Source of the DNA: an uncultured Verrucomicrobiota bacterium
Lineage (GTDB): Bacteria; Verrucomicrobiota; Verrucomicrobiia; Opitutales; Seribacteraceae
DNA length: 64,000 nt
Direction: 5' to 3'
Assembly: GCA_902612125.1 (NCBI GenBank)
Contig: CACMBV010000004.1
Location: 54,358-118,357 of the forward strand
Shown here: positions 35,281 to 43,604 of the stretch, piece after piece
How the letters are laid out: each line of letters starts with the position of its first letter
Position numbering within the stretch: the stretch's first letter is position 1
The notes under the pieces: model-generated
The model's database searches: none
Told to the model about the DNA's origin: nothing
The model's input: the letters and a program-made list of their open reading frames with translations, nothing else
Position numbers and translations under genes: made by a program

Positions 35281-36746
35281 ATTAATTGAGTGGGATCAAT
35301 TTTCTCGATCGAAACAAAATTCACTTTAAAATCTTCGAGCAAAGATTTTCGCAATTCCTCGGGTAGCTGATTGACCTTTTTACTTATCTCAGCCTGATCT
35401 TGTATTTGCCTATTTTCTTGGGAATCCGGACCCCCCTTCCCCTTTGTTTTGTTTTGATTCACGACTGGTTCAACAAGTTCTTTTTCCTCTGGTTTTTCTG
35501 CGATTACCGGAACTGAAGAAGAGTTTTCGAACCCTACAATAGAGCCCGTTTCTGCGGGAGCAGGGTGTAAACCTTTCTCTAAGTCTGGGCTATGAATCAA
35601 AGCTTTTGACTGCGCTATTTTGGGGAATTCAGTTTTTTTTTTAAAATCTTCCGCAGGTAACACTTTGGATATTCTGCGAATTACCTGATCAATCGATCGG
35701 GACTTCCCGGACTCCACTGCTCGAAAAAGAGTAACTTCAAAATTCGTCTTTTCGGAGAGACCCAGCCTTACCAGTTCGTCTCCATCTCTCAATGCATCGA
35801 GTATTCGAACAATTTGCTCGGGGTAGCTATCGTTATCAGCTTCATTGAGTTCCGTAACCAGTTTTTGCCTAAAATGGTCGCTCAGGTCTTGGAGTGCCCG
35901 ATAAAAATCCAGGCCTTCCATTGAAAATGCGTCCGTTTCTTTCAAAATTAATTCATAATCGGAGGCTAAGATAGCTCTCCCCAGGGATTCAATTCTTTCG
36001 GCAGCCACTAAGCCGTAGACTTCCAACACATTTTGTTGAGTGATCGAATTCCCACAGAACGAAATCATTTGATCGAGGATACTTTGTGCGTCTCGCATAC
36101 CCCCCATAGCCATTCGGGCGATTGCCTCCAGTGCGGACGGATCCACTTCTATTTTTTCTTGAATGCAGATCTCTTTTAATTTTGTGGAAATAAGATCAAT
36201 TGGAATTGAGCGAAATTCAAAACGCTGACATCTAGAAACAATCGTTGGCAAAACTTTATGCGATTCGGTCGTCGCAAAAACAAACTTAACATGGGGAGGT
36301 GGCTCCTCCAGGGTTTTAAGGAGGGCATTAAATGCGGCCTGACTGAGCATGTGCACCTCGTCTATCACATAAATCTTATACCTGCACTGCGCTGGGGCGT
36401 ATTGGCATTCATCCCGCAAGTCCCTAACTTGATCTACTGAATTATTGGAAGCCCCGTCAATCTCGATCACATCCAGGCAACGACCTTCCATGATCGCGTT
36501 TCCAATTTCAGAGTCACTCGGTACCTCGAGTGATGGTCCGTCTTCCCAGTTAAGTGACTTCGCAAACAGCCTGGCAGAAGTTGTTTTTCCCGTTCCCCTG
36601 GGTCCAACAAAAAGATAAGCGTGGGCAATCCTTCCCCTTTCAATTGCATTTCCAAGAGTTTTCACCACATGTTCCTGTCCGACTAATTCGGAGAACTGTT
36701 GCGGTCGCCATCTGCGGGCAATGACCTGATATGAAGAATCTGCCAT
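35277..36746 (-). CDS. dnaX: DNA polymerase III subunits gamma and tau
   Basis: A 489-residue clamp-loader ATPase. The N-terminus has [20 protein letters not shown], Walker [11 protein letters not shown], Walker [14 protein letters not shown] with sensor 1 VFATTESHK and the SRC arginine finger ([11 protein letters not shown]). The zinc-binding cysteines normally found between Walker A and the DxIEIDAAS motif are missing: the segment reads [12 protein letters not shown] through [13 protein letters not shown] with one unrelated cysteine. A run of ten A residues at codons 369-372 is a candidate frameshift or slippage site for a gamma-like product. The C-terminal tau part is short. The SRP RNA gene lies just upstream on the same strand. 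Confidence 0.94.
   Translation of the reverse strand: MADSSYQVIARRWRPQQFSELVGQEHVVKTLGNAIERGRIAHAYLFVGPRGTGKTTSARLFAKSLNWEDGPSLEVPSDSEIGNAIMEGRCLDVIEIDGASNNSVDQVRDLRDECQYAPAQCRYKIYVIDEVHMLSQAAFNALLKTLEEPPPHVKFVFATTESHKVLPTIVSRCQRFEFRSIPIDLISTKLKEICIQEKIEVDPSALEAIARMAMGGMRDAQSILDQMISFCGNSITQQNVLEVYGLVAAERIESLGRAILASDYELILKETDAFSMEGLDFYRALQDLSDHFRQKLVTELNEADNDSYPEQIVRILDALRDGDELVRLGLSEKTNFEVTLFRAVESGKSRSIDQVIRRISKVLPAEDFKKKTEFPKIAQSKALIHSPDLEKGLHPAPAETGSIVGFENSSSVPVIAEKPEEKELVEPVVNQNKTKGKGGPDSQENRQIQDQAEISKKVNQLPEELRKSLLEDFKVNFVSIEKIDPTQLI
35633..35642 (-). promoter_or_regulatory. A10 tract in dnaX, candidate frameshift/transcript slippage site
   Basis: On the coding strand the reading GAT TTT AAA AAA AAA ACT contains ten consecutive A. 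Gaining one A, or a -1 ribosomal shift, gives AAA AAC TGA and immediate termination. Losing one A gives CTG AAT TCC CCA AAA TAG and termination after five codons. A product of about 371-376 residues, covering the ATPase and collar region, would result. This is analogous to gamma formation in Thermus (A9 slippage) and E. coli (ribosomal shift). No stimulatory stem-loop was searched for computationally. Confidence 0.6.
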
Positions 36747-36819
36747 GTCCTCTATTTGTTCATTATTTGAAAAACAGGCAAGAGAAAGAAGCGGCTAAGA
36801 AATGACCGGGCACAAAAAA

Positions 36820-36915
36820 GGCCAGGCACCCCACAGCACACGCTTCTCCTAACTACCGCTGCTTCCTTCCGGACCTGACGGGGTTCGTTCGAGACGCGTC
36901 GCATGGGACCCGGCC
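36820..36915 (-). ncRNA. ffs: Signal recognition particle RNA, small bacterial type (4.5S)
   Basis: Read on the minus strand, a 96-base RNA starts GGCCGGGTCCC and ends GGTGCCTGGCC. The near-invariant apical domain is present: the region GTCAGGTCCGGAAGGAAGCA holds the GGAA tetraloop and the asymmetric loop bound by Ffh. The ends pair to form the long hairpin. A run of six T follows GGCC directly, consistent with an intrinsic terminator. It lies 73 bases upstream of dnaX on the same strand, a neighbourhood seen in many bacteria. Confidence 0.93.
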
Positions 36916-36923
36916 TAAAAACT

Positions 36924-36952
36924 ACTAAATTTAAATTTTGAGCAGCTGGCAA
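36924..36952 (-). promoter_or_regulatory. Sigma70-type promoter of SRP RNA gene
   Basis: On the minus strand TTGCCA (5 of 6 to the -35 consensus) at 36952-36947 is followed by a 17-base spacer and TTTAGT (4 of 6) at 36929-36924. The predicted RNA start at 36915 falls 8 bases after the -10 element, the expected distance, which supports both the promoter and the RNA 5' end. Confidence 0.6.
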
Positions 36953-37041
36953 ACTCTTTCAGCGACCTTTCCTTGGTCATCTTCCTCCGGTAAACTAATT
37001 TGGTTTTGCCATCTGGAGTAATTTTAAGAATAATTACCTCC

Positions 37042-38136
37042 ATGGGAAATTCTTTCGGAACCTTGTTTCGCATCTCTTCTTGGGGGGAAAGCCACGGTGG
37101 TGGAATCGGAGTGGTCGTAGATGGTTGTCCACCCAGAATGGATCTATCTGAAGAGGATATCCAGCCTTGCTTAGACCGCCGAAGACCCGGGCAAAGCAAA
37201 CTCACTACCCCCAGAGACGAAGCAGACCAAGTTGAGATTTTATCCGGTACTTTTGCAGGAAAGACGCTTGGAACGCCAATCGCACTGCTGGTGCGAAATA
37301 AAGACGCCCGCCCCCAGGCTTATGAAGAAATGAAGACCAAGTTTCGTCCATCCCACGCGGATTTCACCTACCAAAATAAATTTGGTATCCGTAACCATGA
37401 AGGCGGGGGACGATCATCCGCCAGGGAAACGATCGCCAGAGTTGCAGCCGGGGCCATTGCACAGAAGTTTTTATCAGTTGATCAGGTCAAGATCACGACT
37501 TATGTGGACCGCATTCATGATATCGAATGCCCCGAGTTGGAGGAAGTTCCAACGCTGGAAAGCATCGAAGCCTCCCCTACCCGTTGCCCACACCCAGAAA
37601 CCGCAGCCAAAATCGAATCTCGAATACTCGAAGTCAAAAAGGCAGGAGATTCCGTGGGCGGAACCATTATTTGTCGGGTCAACGGTCTGCCCGTAGGTTG
37701 GGGAGCCCCCGTCTTTGACCGACTCGAAGCTGACTTGGCAAAAGCTATGATGTCACTCCCAGCGACCAAAGGATTCGAAATCGGTAGTGGGTTCAAAGGG
37801 ACTTATCTCAAAGGCTCCGAACACAACGACTTATTCGAAGAAAGGGAAGGAAAAGTAAGGACTAAGTCAAATCGGTCGGGAGGTGTCCAGGGCGGGATCA
37901 GTAATGGGGAGGAACTATACTTTCGTATTGCTTTCAAACCCACGGCTACGGTCTTACAAGTGCAAAAAACCGTCAATGAAGAAGGAGAAAACACTGAACT
38001 TATGGGAAGGGGAAGACACGACCCGTGTGTTTTGCCAAGAGCAGTGCCGATTGTCGAAGCGATGACCGCATTGGTCTTAATCGATCATAAAATGAGGCAC
38101 CATGCCCAATGCTTTTCTTTCATAGATGAAGGATAA
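37042..38136 (+). CDS. aroC: Chorismate synthase
   Basis: A 364-residue protein from ATG 37042; the conserved start [19 protein letters not shown] shows that in-frame upstream codons are not used. Other signatures are [16 protein letters not shown], the flavin/substrate segment [34 protein letters not shown], and [16 protein letters not shown]. It removes phosphate from EPSP to give chorismate, using reduced FMN. Chorismate is the substrate of MenF encoded 16 kb downstream. It is divergent from the SRP RNA gene, and its end overlaps the next gene by 11 bases. Confidence 0.97.
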   Translation: MGNSFGTLFRISSWGESHGGGIGVVVDGCPPRMDLSEEDIQPCLDRRRPGQSKLTTPRDEADQVEILSGTFAGKTLGTPIALLVRNKDARPQAYEEMKTKFRPSHADFTYQNKFGIRNHEGGGRSSARETIARVAAGAIAQKFLSVDQVKITTYVDRIHDIECPELEEVPTLESIEASPTRCPHPETAAKIESRILEVKKAGDSVGGTIICRVNGLPVGWGAPVFDRLEADLAKAMMSLPATKGFEIGSGFKGTYLKGSEHNDLFEEREGKVRTKSNRSGGVQGGISNGEELYFRIAFKPTATVLQVQKTVNEEGENTELMGRGRHDPCVLPRAVPIVEAMTALVLIDHKMRHHAQCFSFIDEG

Positions 38137-38830
38137 TGGAAATTACTCCGTATATGTGATCATTGAAACTCCCGATTCTGGGGGCTTTGAATTTTTATTG
38201 AATGGGTTGATTGATTCAAACGAAGAGAATTTTCATTTTTTACTTCCAGAGTCTGTTCGAAACAAAATAAATCCTGAATATAAAAAGCATTCTTCTTATT
38301 GGTCGGATAATAAAGAGTCCTCCAATTTGTCATTCAATCTAAATAAAAAAGAAGAAAATACTGATTTATTTCTATTCTTCTCCCCTTTCATAAACTTAAG
38401 TGATCAATTTGAATCCCTTCTCGATCAAATCGAAAATGTAAATGTGATTCAAATTGCGAGAGTTATTTCCTTTGTAAATGCCAATATTACATCCGATCTT
38501 TCACCGAATCTCCTGTTATGGTTGGATGGGGTGGCTCATTTTTCGGATGTATTATGTTTTTCCAATCGCACCAATGAGAATGGGAAAGCGGTAAAGAAGA
38601 TCATAGACCGATATGAGAATTTGTGTTATCCAATGGAAACATATTTGATATCCCAAAATAAAAAGGGCAAAATTTTGAACATCCTCAACCCCACCGCACG
38701 CAGAATTAGTCATATATTCGATTCTCCTGATTTACTCGATACCGAGGAAACACCTCTCAATGATCCATATTTGAAAAAATTAGTTACCGGTAAAAGAGAA
38801 AAAGTAATTTCAATACCCTTTTCTCAATAA
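38126..38830 (+). CDS. Unrecognised protein, possible degenerate CobW-like fold
   Basis: A 234-residue protein without signal peptide or membrane segment, acidic and rich in N, S and L. I do not recognise it. Its layout faintly recalls the second half of CobW/COG0523 GTPases: an [11 protein letters not shown] strand, then [21 protein letters not shown] where those proteins have a D-x-x-x-x-A-D-x-x-x-x-N-K segment, then helices. No P-loop (GxxxxGKT) is present; the N-terminus reads [18 protein letters not shown]. It overlaps aroC by 11 bases, so it is likely co-expressed. Base composition is more AT-rich than aroC. Confidence 0.6.
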   Translation: MKDNGNYSVYVIIETPDSGGFEFLLNGLIDSNEENFHFLLPESVRNKINPEYKKHSSYWSDNKESSNLSFNLNKKEENTDLFLFFSPFINLSDQFESLLDQIENVNVIQIARVISFVNANITSDLSPNLLLWLDGVAHFSDVLCFSNRTNENGKAVKKIIDRYENLCYPMETYLISQNKKGKILNILNPTARRISHIFDSPDLLDTEETPLNDPYLKKLVTGKREKVISIPFSQ

Positions 38831-38879
38831 TTTTACACTCGACAATTACTCTAAACACATTTTTTTGTGATAAATTATT

Positions 38880-38966
38880 GCCGGGGTGGCGGAATTGGTA
38901 GACGCGCTAGATTCAGGTTCTAGTGTCCGCAAGGATGTGCGAGTTCAAATCTCGCCCTCGGCACCA
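38880..38966 (+). tRNA. tRNA-Leu (anticodon CAG)
   Basis: An 87-base class II tRNA. The acceptor stem GCCGGGG pairs with CCTCGGC (one G-T pair), the anticodon stem CTAGA/TCTAG encloses TTCAGGT with anticodon CAG, a long variable arm follows, the T-arm contains GTTCAAATC, and CCA is encoded. It reads CUG codons. It stands alone between an unrecognised gene and the surface locus. No copy of its 3' end was seen downstream, so there is no sign that it is an attachment site. Confidence 0.95.
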
Positions 38967-39056
38967 AATAAAATAAAGTGTAAATAAATTTAATAAAAAG
39001 CTTGTTAACGAACAAATTATTTCCTAATTAAAACTCTCTGCTAAAATTTTTACTCT

Positions 39057-40700
39057 ATGAAATTAATTACTAAATTTATCATTGCAATTAACCTAACTCT
39101 TTTTGCATATCAATCCCACGGTGATGATGAAGCTGCCGCCGCTTCAGCTACAGGAAGTGTTACTGCTCCTGCCAAAGGCGCCCCTAAGTCTGCACAAGCC
39201 AATTCCCAACTACGCGTGCTTCACATTGCTATTCACAAACACGGATTCGATCCGGCTGATATTAAGAAACTGGGCCTAGCTGGAATGAAGGATTTATACA
39301 CTAAGCACGGGGCAGGGAATTTCAGGGACCATGGGGATTTGCTTGTCAAGGGTCACTCACTTGAGGATGCCATTGCGTATGGTGAATTCCTTCGAGACGG
39401 AAAATCCCTCGATGAAGCCAAAGCAGCACACGCTGACAAGTATGCTGACCCTTCACTATTAATTAAAGAAGCCGAAATTCTTGCTCTTTCACGGTATGGA
39501 TCGACCTACAGCAAGACTGCTCAGTTTACCTCAGCTTTAACCCTTGCAAAAAGCCTCCTTACGGACAAAGCAATCACTTCGTCTCTAGGATCACCTATTT
39601 CTGTTTCTTCATTAACTGGTGGATACAACCTTGCTTTCATTAGACTGCTCTCAGCTTATGGTGCACTAGGGTCGAATGGTGAAGCCTTAGCAACTTCTGT
39701 ACTCGGCTCTGATTACAGCGGTTATTCGAATGAATCGGCTATTTCCTCGCTTCTCAAAAGTTCTTCCAGCGATTATCTTACATATTTGTCAACTTTAACG
39801 GGTGAGAGAACATTTAAGGATGAAGATATTAGTTCCAGCGTTTTAGGCATTCCTCTTTCTCAAGTAAATTTAGTTGCCGGCTCCACTATTACTCTCGGAC
39901 AAACAGGAGGTACTCCTAGTGAAGTGGATGTAAGTTCACATTTATTAAAAGCGTCCTCTACCTCCGATAGAAAAGTTTTGGTGGTTGGTGCGGCCAAAGA
40001 TCTTAAGGTTGCAGGAGATATAAGATTTAAAAATTCCAACATTGCTGAAGATCACGCACTAGTACTTGGTGCAGCTGACGATGTTTTCATAAACGGTACC
40101 ACTCGTCAAGCCACGAAAGAGGATGTTGACGCAAAACTCGCTTCCGAGGTAGGTGAGTCAATCACGGAAGCTAGTAATATCGAATATACAGGTTCGAATT
40201 TAGGCATTGGTTCCGGTGACACTGGAAAAGATAGTATGTACCTAGTTAACACTAATATTCAAACAGGCGGAAATTTGGCAGTTGGCTCCCTAGGAACGAT
40301 TAATATTACAAGTGCTAATTTCTCAGTTGGTATGGCGAATAGTTCGACTTCCGACCCAGATAATGTTTATATTTATGCGAATGAATTAATCGACATAGAC
40401 ACCTTAGCATTTTCAGGCAGGGTTGACGATATTTACATGGAATCCAAAACAATCCACTTGAAAAATACCATCTTCCCTGCAACTTCTGAAGTTATGCTCA
40501 GGAGTCAAGCTGGCTCTCTTCACATACAAAATTCAAGCACTGATATTAAGGTGGGTGGAGTTAATTTCTATCAGGTCACCCACCAAGGTATAAGTAGTTC
40601 ATATCTCGCCGATAGTGATTTCCAAGGAGCAAATGGTCACATAAATTCAAATAGTGTTATGCCTAATGGCATACCTTACATCAGAGTTAGGGCTCAGTAA
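39057..40700 (+). CDS. Secreted beta-helix-like surface protein
   Basis: A 547-residue protein with a signal peptide (about 1-22), an alanine-rich spacer, a helical region (about 50-230, including repeated G-x-S-L-x-E-A/D-A turns as in GHSLEDAIAYGE and GKSLDEAKAAHA), and a C-terminal region (about 290-547) of short strand-turn units. In the latter, phrases such as DHALVLGAADDVFIN, GGNLAVGSLGTINI, DNVYIYANELIDI and DDIYMESKTIHLKN recur about every 30-40 residues, suggesting a filamentous-haemagglutinin-like or parallel beta-helix fold. I recall similar unnamed proteins in Opitutae. It opens a four-gene plus-strand locus and is probably exported to the surface. No known catalytic motif is visible. 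Confidence 0.75.
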   Translation: MKLITKFIIAINLTLFAYQSHGDDEAAAASATGSVTAPAKGAPKSAQANSQLRVLHIAIHKHGFDPADIKKLGLAGMKDLYTKHGAGNFRDHGDLLVKGHSLEDAIAYGEFLRDGKSLDEAKAAHADKYADPSLLIKEAEILALSRYGSTYSKTAQFTSALTLAKSLLTDKAITSSLGSPISVSSLTGGYNLAFIRLLSAYGALGSNGEALATSVLGSDYSGYSNESAISSLLKSSSSDYLTYLSTLTGERTFKDEDISSSVLGIPLSQVNLVAGSTITLGQTGGTPSEVDVSSHLLKASSTSDRKVLVVGAAKDLKVAGDIRFKNSNIAEDHALVLGAADDVFINGTTRQATKEDVDAKLASEVGESITEASNIEYTGSNLGIGSGDTGKDSMYLVNTNIQTGGNLAVGSLGTINITSANFSVGMANSSTSDPDNVYIYANELIDIDTLAFSGRVDDIYMESKTIHLKNTIFPATSEVMLRSQAGSLHIQNSSTDIKVGGVNFYQVTHQGISSSYLADSDFQGANGHINSNSVMPNGIPYIRVRAQ

Positions 40701-40726
40701 TTTTTTCTCTCTCAACAATCTAGATC

Positions 40727-41737
40727 ATGAATAAATATCTTCTTTCACCATTAGTGCTTGTTTCATTTGCTTCCGGTCAAGTAAACGAAAGAGTTGACTC
40801 TACTATAAGGGCATTACCTTCACCTACATTAGAAGCAGCAAGCGATACCACTTCCGCAGGTTCAACCGATGCAGTTGCATCTGACACTGGAGCCCAGCGA
40901 CCGTTGAAACTTGACTCAGGCATTTCAGGTCAATTTGGATATGACAGTCGCTATTCATACAAAGAAAATCCCCTAGGTGCCCCTGGCGTCCTTGACCAAC
41001 AATCTGATGGTGTTTGGGAAAACAGATTCCATGGAAGGGCAAAACTTGGCGTCTACGATATGGATTCATCGATTGTAACTCCTTTTTTGGGTGGTTCCTG
41101 GGCTATGACTGATTACACCTACAAAAATGCTGATGATTTAATTCCAGATTTAAGTGCCTTAAATCACAACACTACGACCGCTTATTTACTCTTTCTGCTC
41201 CAACACGAGAGTGGATGGGCATTCCGGGGAGGCGTTATGTATTCGAACGATCGAAGTACTGAAAATGACACGGAAGAATACATGGAGTTTTACCCAAGTA
41301 TCGGAGCTACAAAAGCATATGCACTCTCAGAACAAGCTCTGGGAGTAATTGATGCTTCCATTGGGGTACATTTGGGAAACATTGAGGATGTTGATGGTCC
41401 ATTATCCGACCACACGGATGATGAATTAGATCATGCTGATCTTACCGCTTCTTACTCAATTATTTATTCATTTGATAAATTTACCGTTCGACCAAGCTAT
41501 TCCTTATCTTATCGAAAATATGAAAATGGATTCAATTCTGATCGTCGTGATCTCCTGCACCACTTGAGTGTTCACTTGGACTACCCGATTGCAGAATCTT
41601 TTGAGCTTTCTGTTTTTAGCGATTACTCCAAACGCAAATCAAGTGGAAGTGATTCTCAGGGTGATCCTTACAGTAGTATTTATGATTTCAAAAAATTCTC
41701 TGTTGGTGCAGGTCTCGGTCTAGTTGCCAGTTTTTAA
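40727..41737 (+). CDS. Outer-membrane beta-barrel protein
   Basis: A 336-residue protein with a signal peptide (about 1-18), a T/S/A-rich spacer (about 25-62) and a region of alternating amphipathic strands rich in Y, W, S and D, for example SGISGQFGYDSRYSY, FTVRPSYSLSYRKYE and FELSVFSDYSKR. It ends in FSVGAGLGLVASF, with the C-terminal phenylalanine typical of proteins inserted by the BAM complex. It starts 26 bases after the beta-helix-like gene and may be its anchor or exporter, but this is inference from position. No family name can be given. Confidence 0.75.
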   Translation: MNKYLLSPLVLVSFASGQVNERVDSTIRALPSPTLEAASDTTSAGSTDAVASDTGAQRPLKLDSGISGQFGYDSRYSYKENPLGAPGVLDQQSDGVWENRFHGRAKLGVYDMDSSIVTPFLGGSWAMTDYTYKNADDLIPDLSALNHNTTTAYLLFLLQHESGWAFRGGVMYSNDRSTENDTEEYMEFYPSIGATKAYALSEQALGVIDASIGVHLGNIEDVDGPLSDHTDDELDHADLTASYSIIYSFDKFTVRPSYSLSYRKYENGFNSDRRDLLHHLSVHLDYPIAESFELSVFSDYSKRKSSGSDSQGDPYSSIYDFKKFSVGAGLGLVASF

Positions 41738-42536
41738 ATTGCGCCTTCGATTCCTTAACATATTTGCCGTTACTTTCGTAGCGGCTTTTTTTTTGTCGGC
41801 AGAACTTCCCAAAGCAAGTTATATACAAGGTCGTGTTGATGTTGTTGATCTGTCAAAAGATGGCTTCAAACCTAATACAATTGATATAAATCAAACTCTT
41901 TCTAAAGATTTATTGGTAGCTACAGGCGTAAAAGGCCGCTTAGAATCAGTATCTGACAGAAATTACTGGAGACTTGGAAGTGATACCATGGGAATCTGGT
42001 ATTCAAATACAAGCTTTTGGCTACAGTCTGGTAGCATTCTTTTTTGCTCGCAGACTAAACAAGAAATTCAATTCTCCTCTCTAGAATGTAACGCAACATT
42101 CAAAGGTCGTGGAACCATTATAATTGAAGCAACAGGAAATGGAGGATTTAAATTTATTCCATTGGAAGGAAAGGGTATCCTAACCACGGCTAAAGGAGGA
42201 AGTAAAGAGATCCTCGGTGGAAGAATGCTTTTAGTCTTAGGTAAACCTACTTATTTTGGTGATGCTTATGATATAGATTTAATGCTGTTATTAAGATCTA
42301 GCAGATTAATAAATGCATTTCCCAGTACAATTCCGACTTTTAAAAAAATTGGTTTAGCAATATATGTTCAGGAAATAAACTTAAAAGGTAAGTACGATGC
42401 ACTCATTGGAGATGCGACAACCAATGAAAATTTACAGATCTGGAAGTTTGGTAAAAATACTGGCGTAGAACCTCAAAACAACCACCGTTCAGAAAGTAAG
42501 AAGGGATTCTTTAAGGGTTTTTTTAGTAAGGATTGA
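41724..42536 (+). CDS. FecR-like secreted/periplasmic protein
   Basis: A 270-residue protein with a hydrophobic N-terminus (about 8-26) that could be a signal peptide or anchor. The central part follows the FecR-type pattern: ATGVKGRLESVSDRNYWRLG, SGSILFCSQTKQ, FKGRGTIIIEATGNGGFKFI, then EGKGILTTAKGGSKEILGG, i.e. strands for a beta-jellyroll-like domain. The first codon is TTG at 41724 or 41739, the former overlapping the barrel gene by 14 bases. The C-terminus is basic with GFFKGFF. No sigma factor gene is adjacent, so it is probably a structural FecR-domain protein rather than a sigma regulator. Confidence 0.65.
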   Translation: MPVFKLRLRFLNIFAVTFVAAFFLSAELPKASYIQGRVDVVDLSKDGFKPNTIDINQTLSKDLLVATGVKGRLESVSDRNYWRLGSDTMGIWYSNTSFWLQSGSILFCSQTKQEIQFSSLECNATFKGRGTIIIEATGNGGFKFIPLEGKGILTTAKGGSKEILGGRMLLVLGKPTYFGDAYDIDLMLLLRSSRLINAFPSTIPTFKKIGLAIYVQEINLKGKYDALIGDATTNENLQIWKFGKNTGVEPQNNHRSESKKGFFKGFFSKD

Positions 42537-42543
42537 TTTTTAA

Positions 42544-43317
42544 GTGACCCTGCAATTGAAGTTTCTTTTTTCATTTCTTTTTTTAGTTTGTGGTAATTTA
42601 CACAGTTCTTCCATCAGCTTGAAGCAAAAGGCGTTAAGAGGTGATGTCAGTGCTCAGATAAGATTGGCCTTTATTTATGTAAACCAAAAACCCGCAGAGT
42701 GGAACCTTGCGAACTATTGGTTCCAACAAGCCTCAGAAAGAGACCAAGCCGATGCCTGTTTTTGGCTCGGACAAATTTTTCAGCACGGGCTGGGGACTCC
42801 AGTTAATCTGTCGAAGTCGATTTATTTTCATGAAAGAGGAGCTTCCCTTGGCTCGACTGATTGTTCGAAAGCACTCGCTTTACTCTATCAAAAACAATTC
42901 AAAATGATTCAATCCCATGCGTGGAAAATCATTTATTTAGACGCATTGAACGACCATTTAGGCCAGTCTGCATTGGATATCATTCTTCCATTGAGTAGTT
43001 TTGAAATGGAGGAAGCCAAGCTGCTTGCCACTGAAATTAAGCGTTCTTGGTTAGTAAAAACGGAAAGTCCAATTCTTGATCCAAAAACAAAAGCACCCAT
43101 ATTTGGAGATTTTACGCTAAAAAACGGAACTGTATACAAGGGTTCCATTTTAAAGGGAAAACCACATGGATACGGAATGAAGAAATCCAGTGGTGGTGAA
43201 TCCTACTTCGGGTACTTTAAGGATGGAAGGATGCATGGCTCAGGCACACTCTTTACCAGTGATGGTCAAATTATATTCAAAGGTGGGTGGTCGGATGGAG
43301 TTCCGTTACCCAAATAA
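42544..43317 (+). CDS. Secreted Sel1-repeat and MORN-repeat protein
   Basis: A 257-residue protein starting with GTG at 42544, with a signal peptide (about 1-22). Sel1-like repeats lie at about 25-120 (AQIRLAFIYVN, ADACFWLGQIFQHGLGTPVN, SIYFHERGASLGSTDC), and MORN repeats at the C-terminus (about 195-255: NGTVYKGSILKGKPHGYG, GGESYFGYFKDGRMHGSG, DGQIIFKGGWSDG). Both repeat types mediate protein or lipid contacts. It follows the FecR-like gene by 7 bases and is the last gene of the surface locus. Its partner is unknown. Confidence 0.78.
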   Translation: MTLQLKFLFSFLFLVCGNLHSSSISLKQKALRGDVSAQIRLAFIYVNQKPAEWNLANYWFQQASERDQADACFWLGQIFQHGLGTPVNLSKSIYFHERGASLGSTDCSKALALLYQKQFKMIQSHAWKIIYLDALNDHLGQSALDIILPLSSFEMEEAKLLATEIKRSWLVKTESPILDPKTKAPIFGDFTLKNGTVYKGSILKGKPHGYGMKKSSGGESYFGYFKDGRMHGSGTLFTSDGQIIFKGGWSDGVPLPK

Positions 43318-43365
43318 AATTACTCGCCGAAAAGTCGTGGCCTTCATCATTTAGGAAATCGAAAT

Positions 43366-43408
43366 AAAAAAGGCAGAGAGCTCTACTTTTACTGAGTCTC
43401 GCTTTTTT
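43366..43408. terminator. Possible bidirectional intrinsic terminator
   Basis: Between two convergent genes, AAAAAAGGCAGAGA on the plus strand pairs, with one bulged base, with TCTCGCTTTTTT about 25 bases on. Each strand thus has a short stem followed by a T-run. The stem is weak and its loop large. It overlaps the 3' end of the 54-residue gene on the minus strand. Confidence 0.4.
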
Positions 43409-43553
43409 CGTTATGATGATCCACTACGGTCTTTACATAAATCTTCGTTGCGATAACCCCTAAAATAACCGAAAATATCATAATCAAGGGCACCAGCATT
43501 ACGGGTAAGCGGTTCTTGGTGTGTCCAAACTTGGGATCGTCAATAAAGTCCAT
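43389..43553 (-). CDS. Small single-span membrane protein in kor operon
   Basis: A 54-residue protein not recognised by family: it starts MDFIDDPKFGHTKNRLP, has one hydrophobic span (about 19-40, LPVMLVPLIMIFSVILGVIA then TKIYV) and a charged tail ending HHNEKSETQ. It begins 51 bases after the korB stop on the same strand and ends in the converging terminator region, so it looks like the third gene of a korA-korB transcript. Small anchors of this kind can tether or modulate enzymes at the membrane, but no function is known. The composition and clean reading frame favour a real gene. Confidence 0.6.
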   Translation of the reverse strand: MDFIDDPKFGHTKNRLPVMLVPLIMIFSVILGVIATKIYVKTVVDHHNEKSETQ

Positions 43554-43604
43554 TTCCTATAACTAATTTCTAGCTGCGTGTAGGTCAAATATTTAGAATC
43601 TACC

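Noticed and set aside
38880..38966. tRNA-Leu as an integration site for the surface locus
   Set aside because: No direct repeat of the tRNA 3' end was seen downstream, and no integrase or transposase is present.
39002..39030. Promoter TTGTTA/TAATTA before the surface locus
   Set aside because: The spacing is 17 bases, but the -10 matches the consensus poorly; in such AT-rich DNA it is not convincing.
41724..42536. FecR-type sigma regulator
   Set aside because: No ECF sigma factor or TonB receptor gene is adjacent; the protein is better read as a structural FecR-like domain protein.
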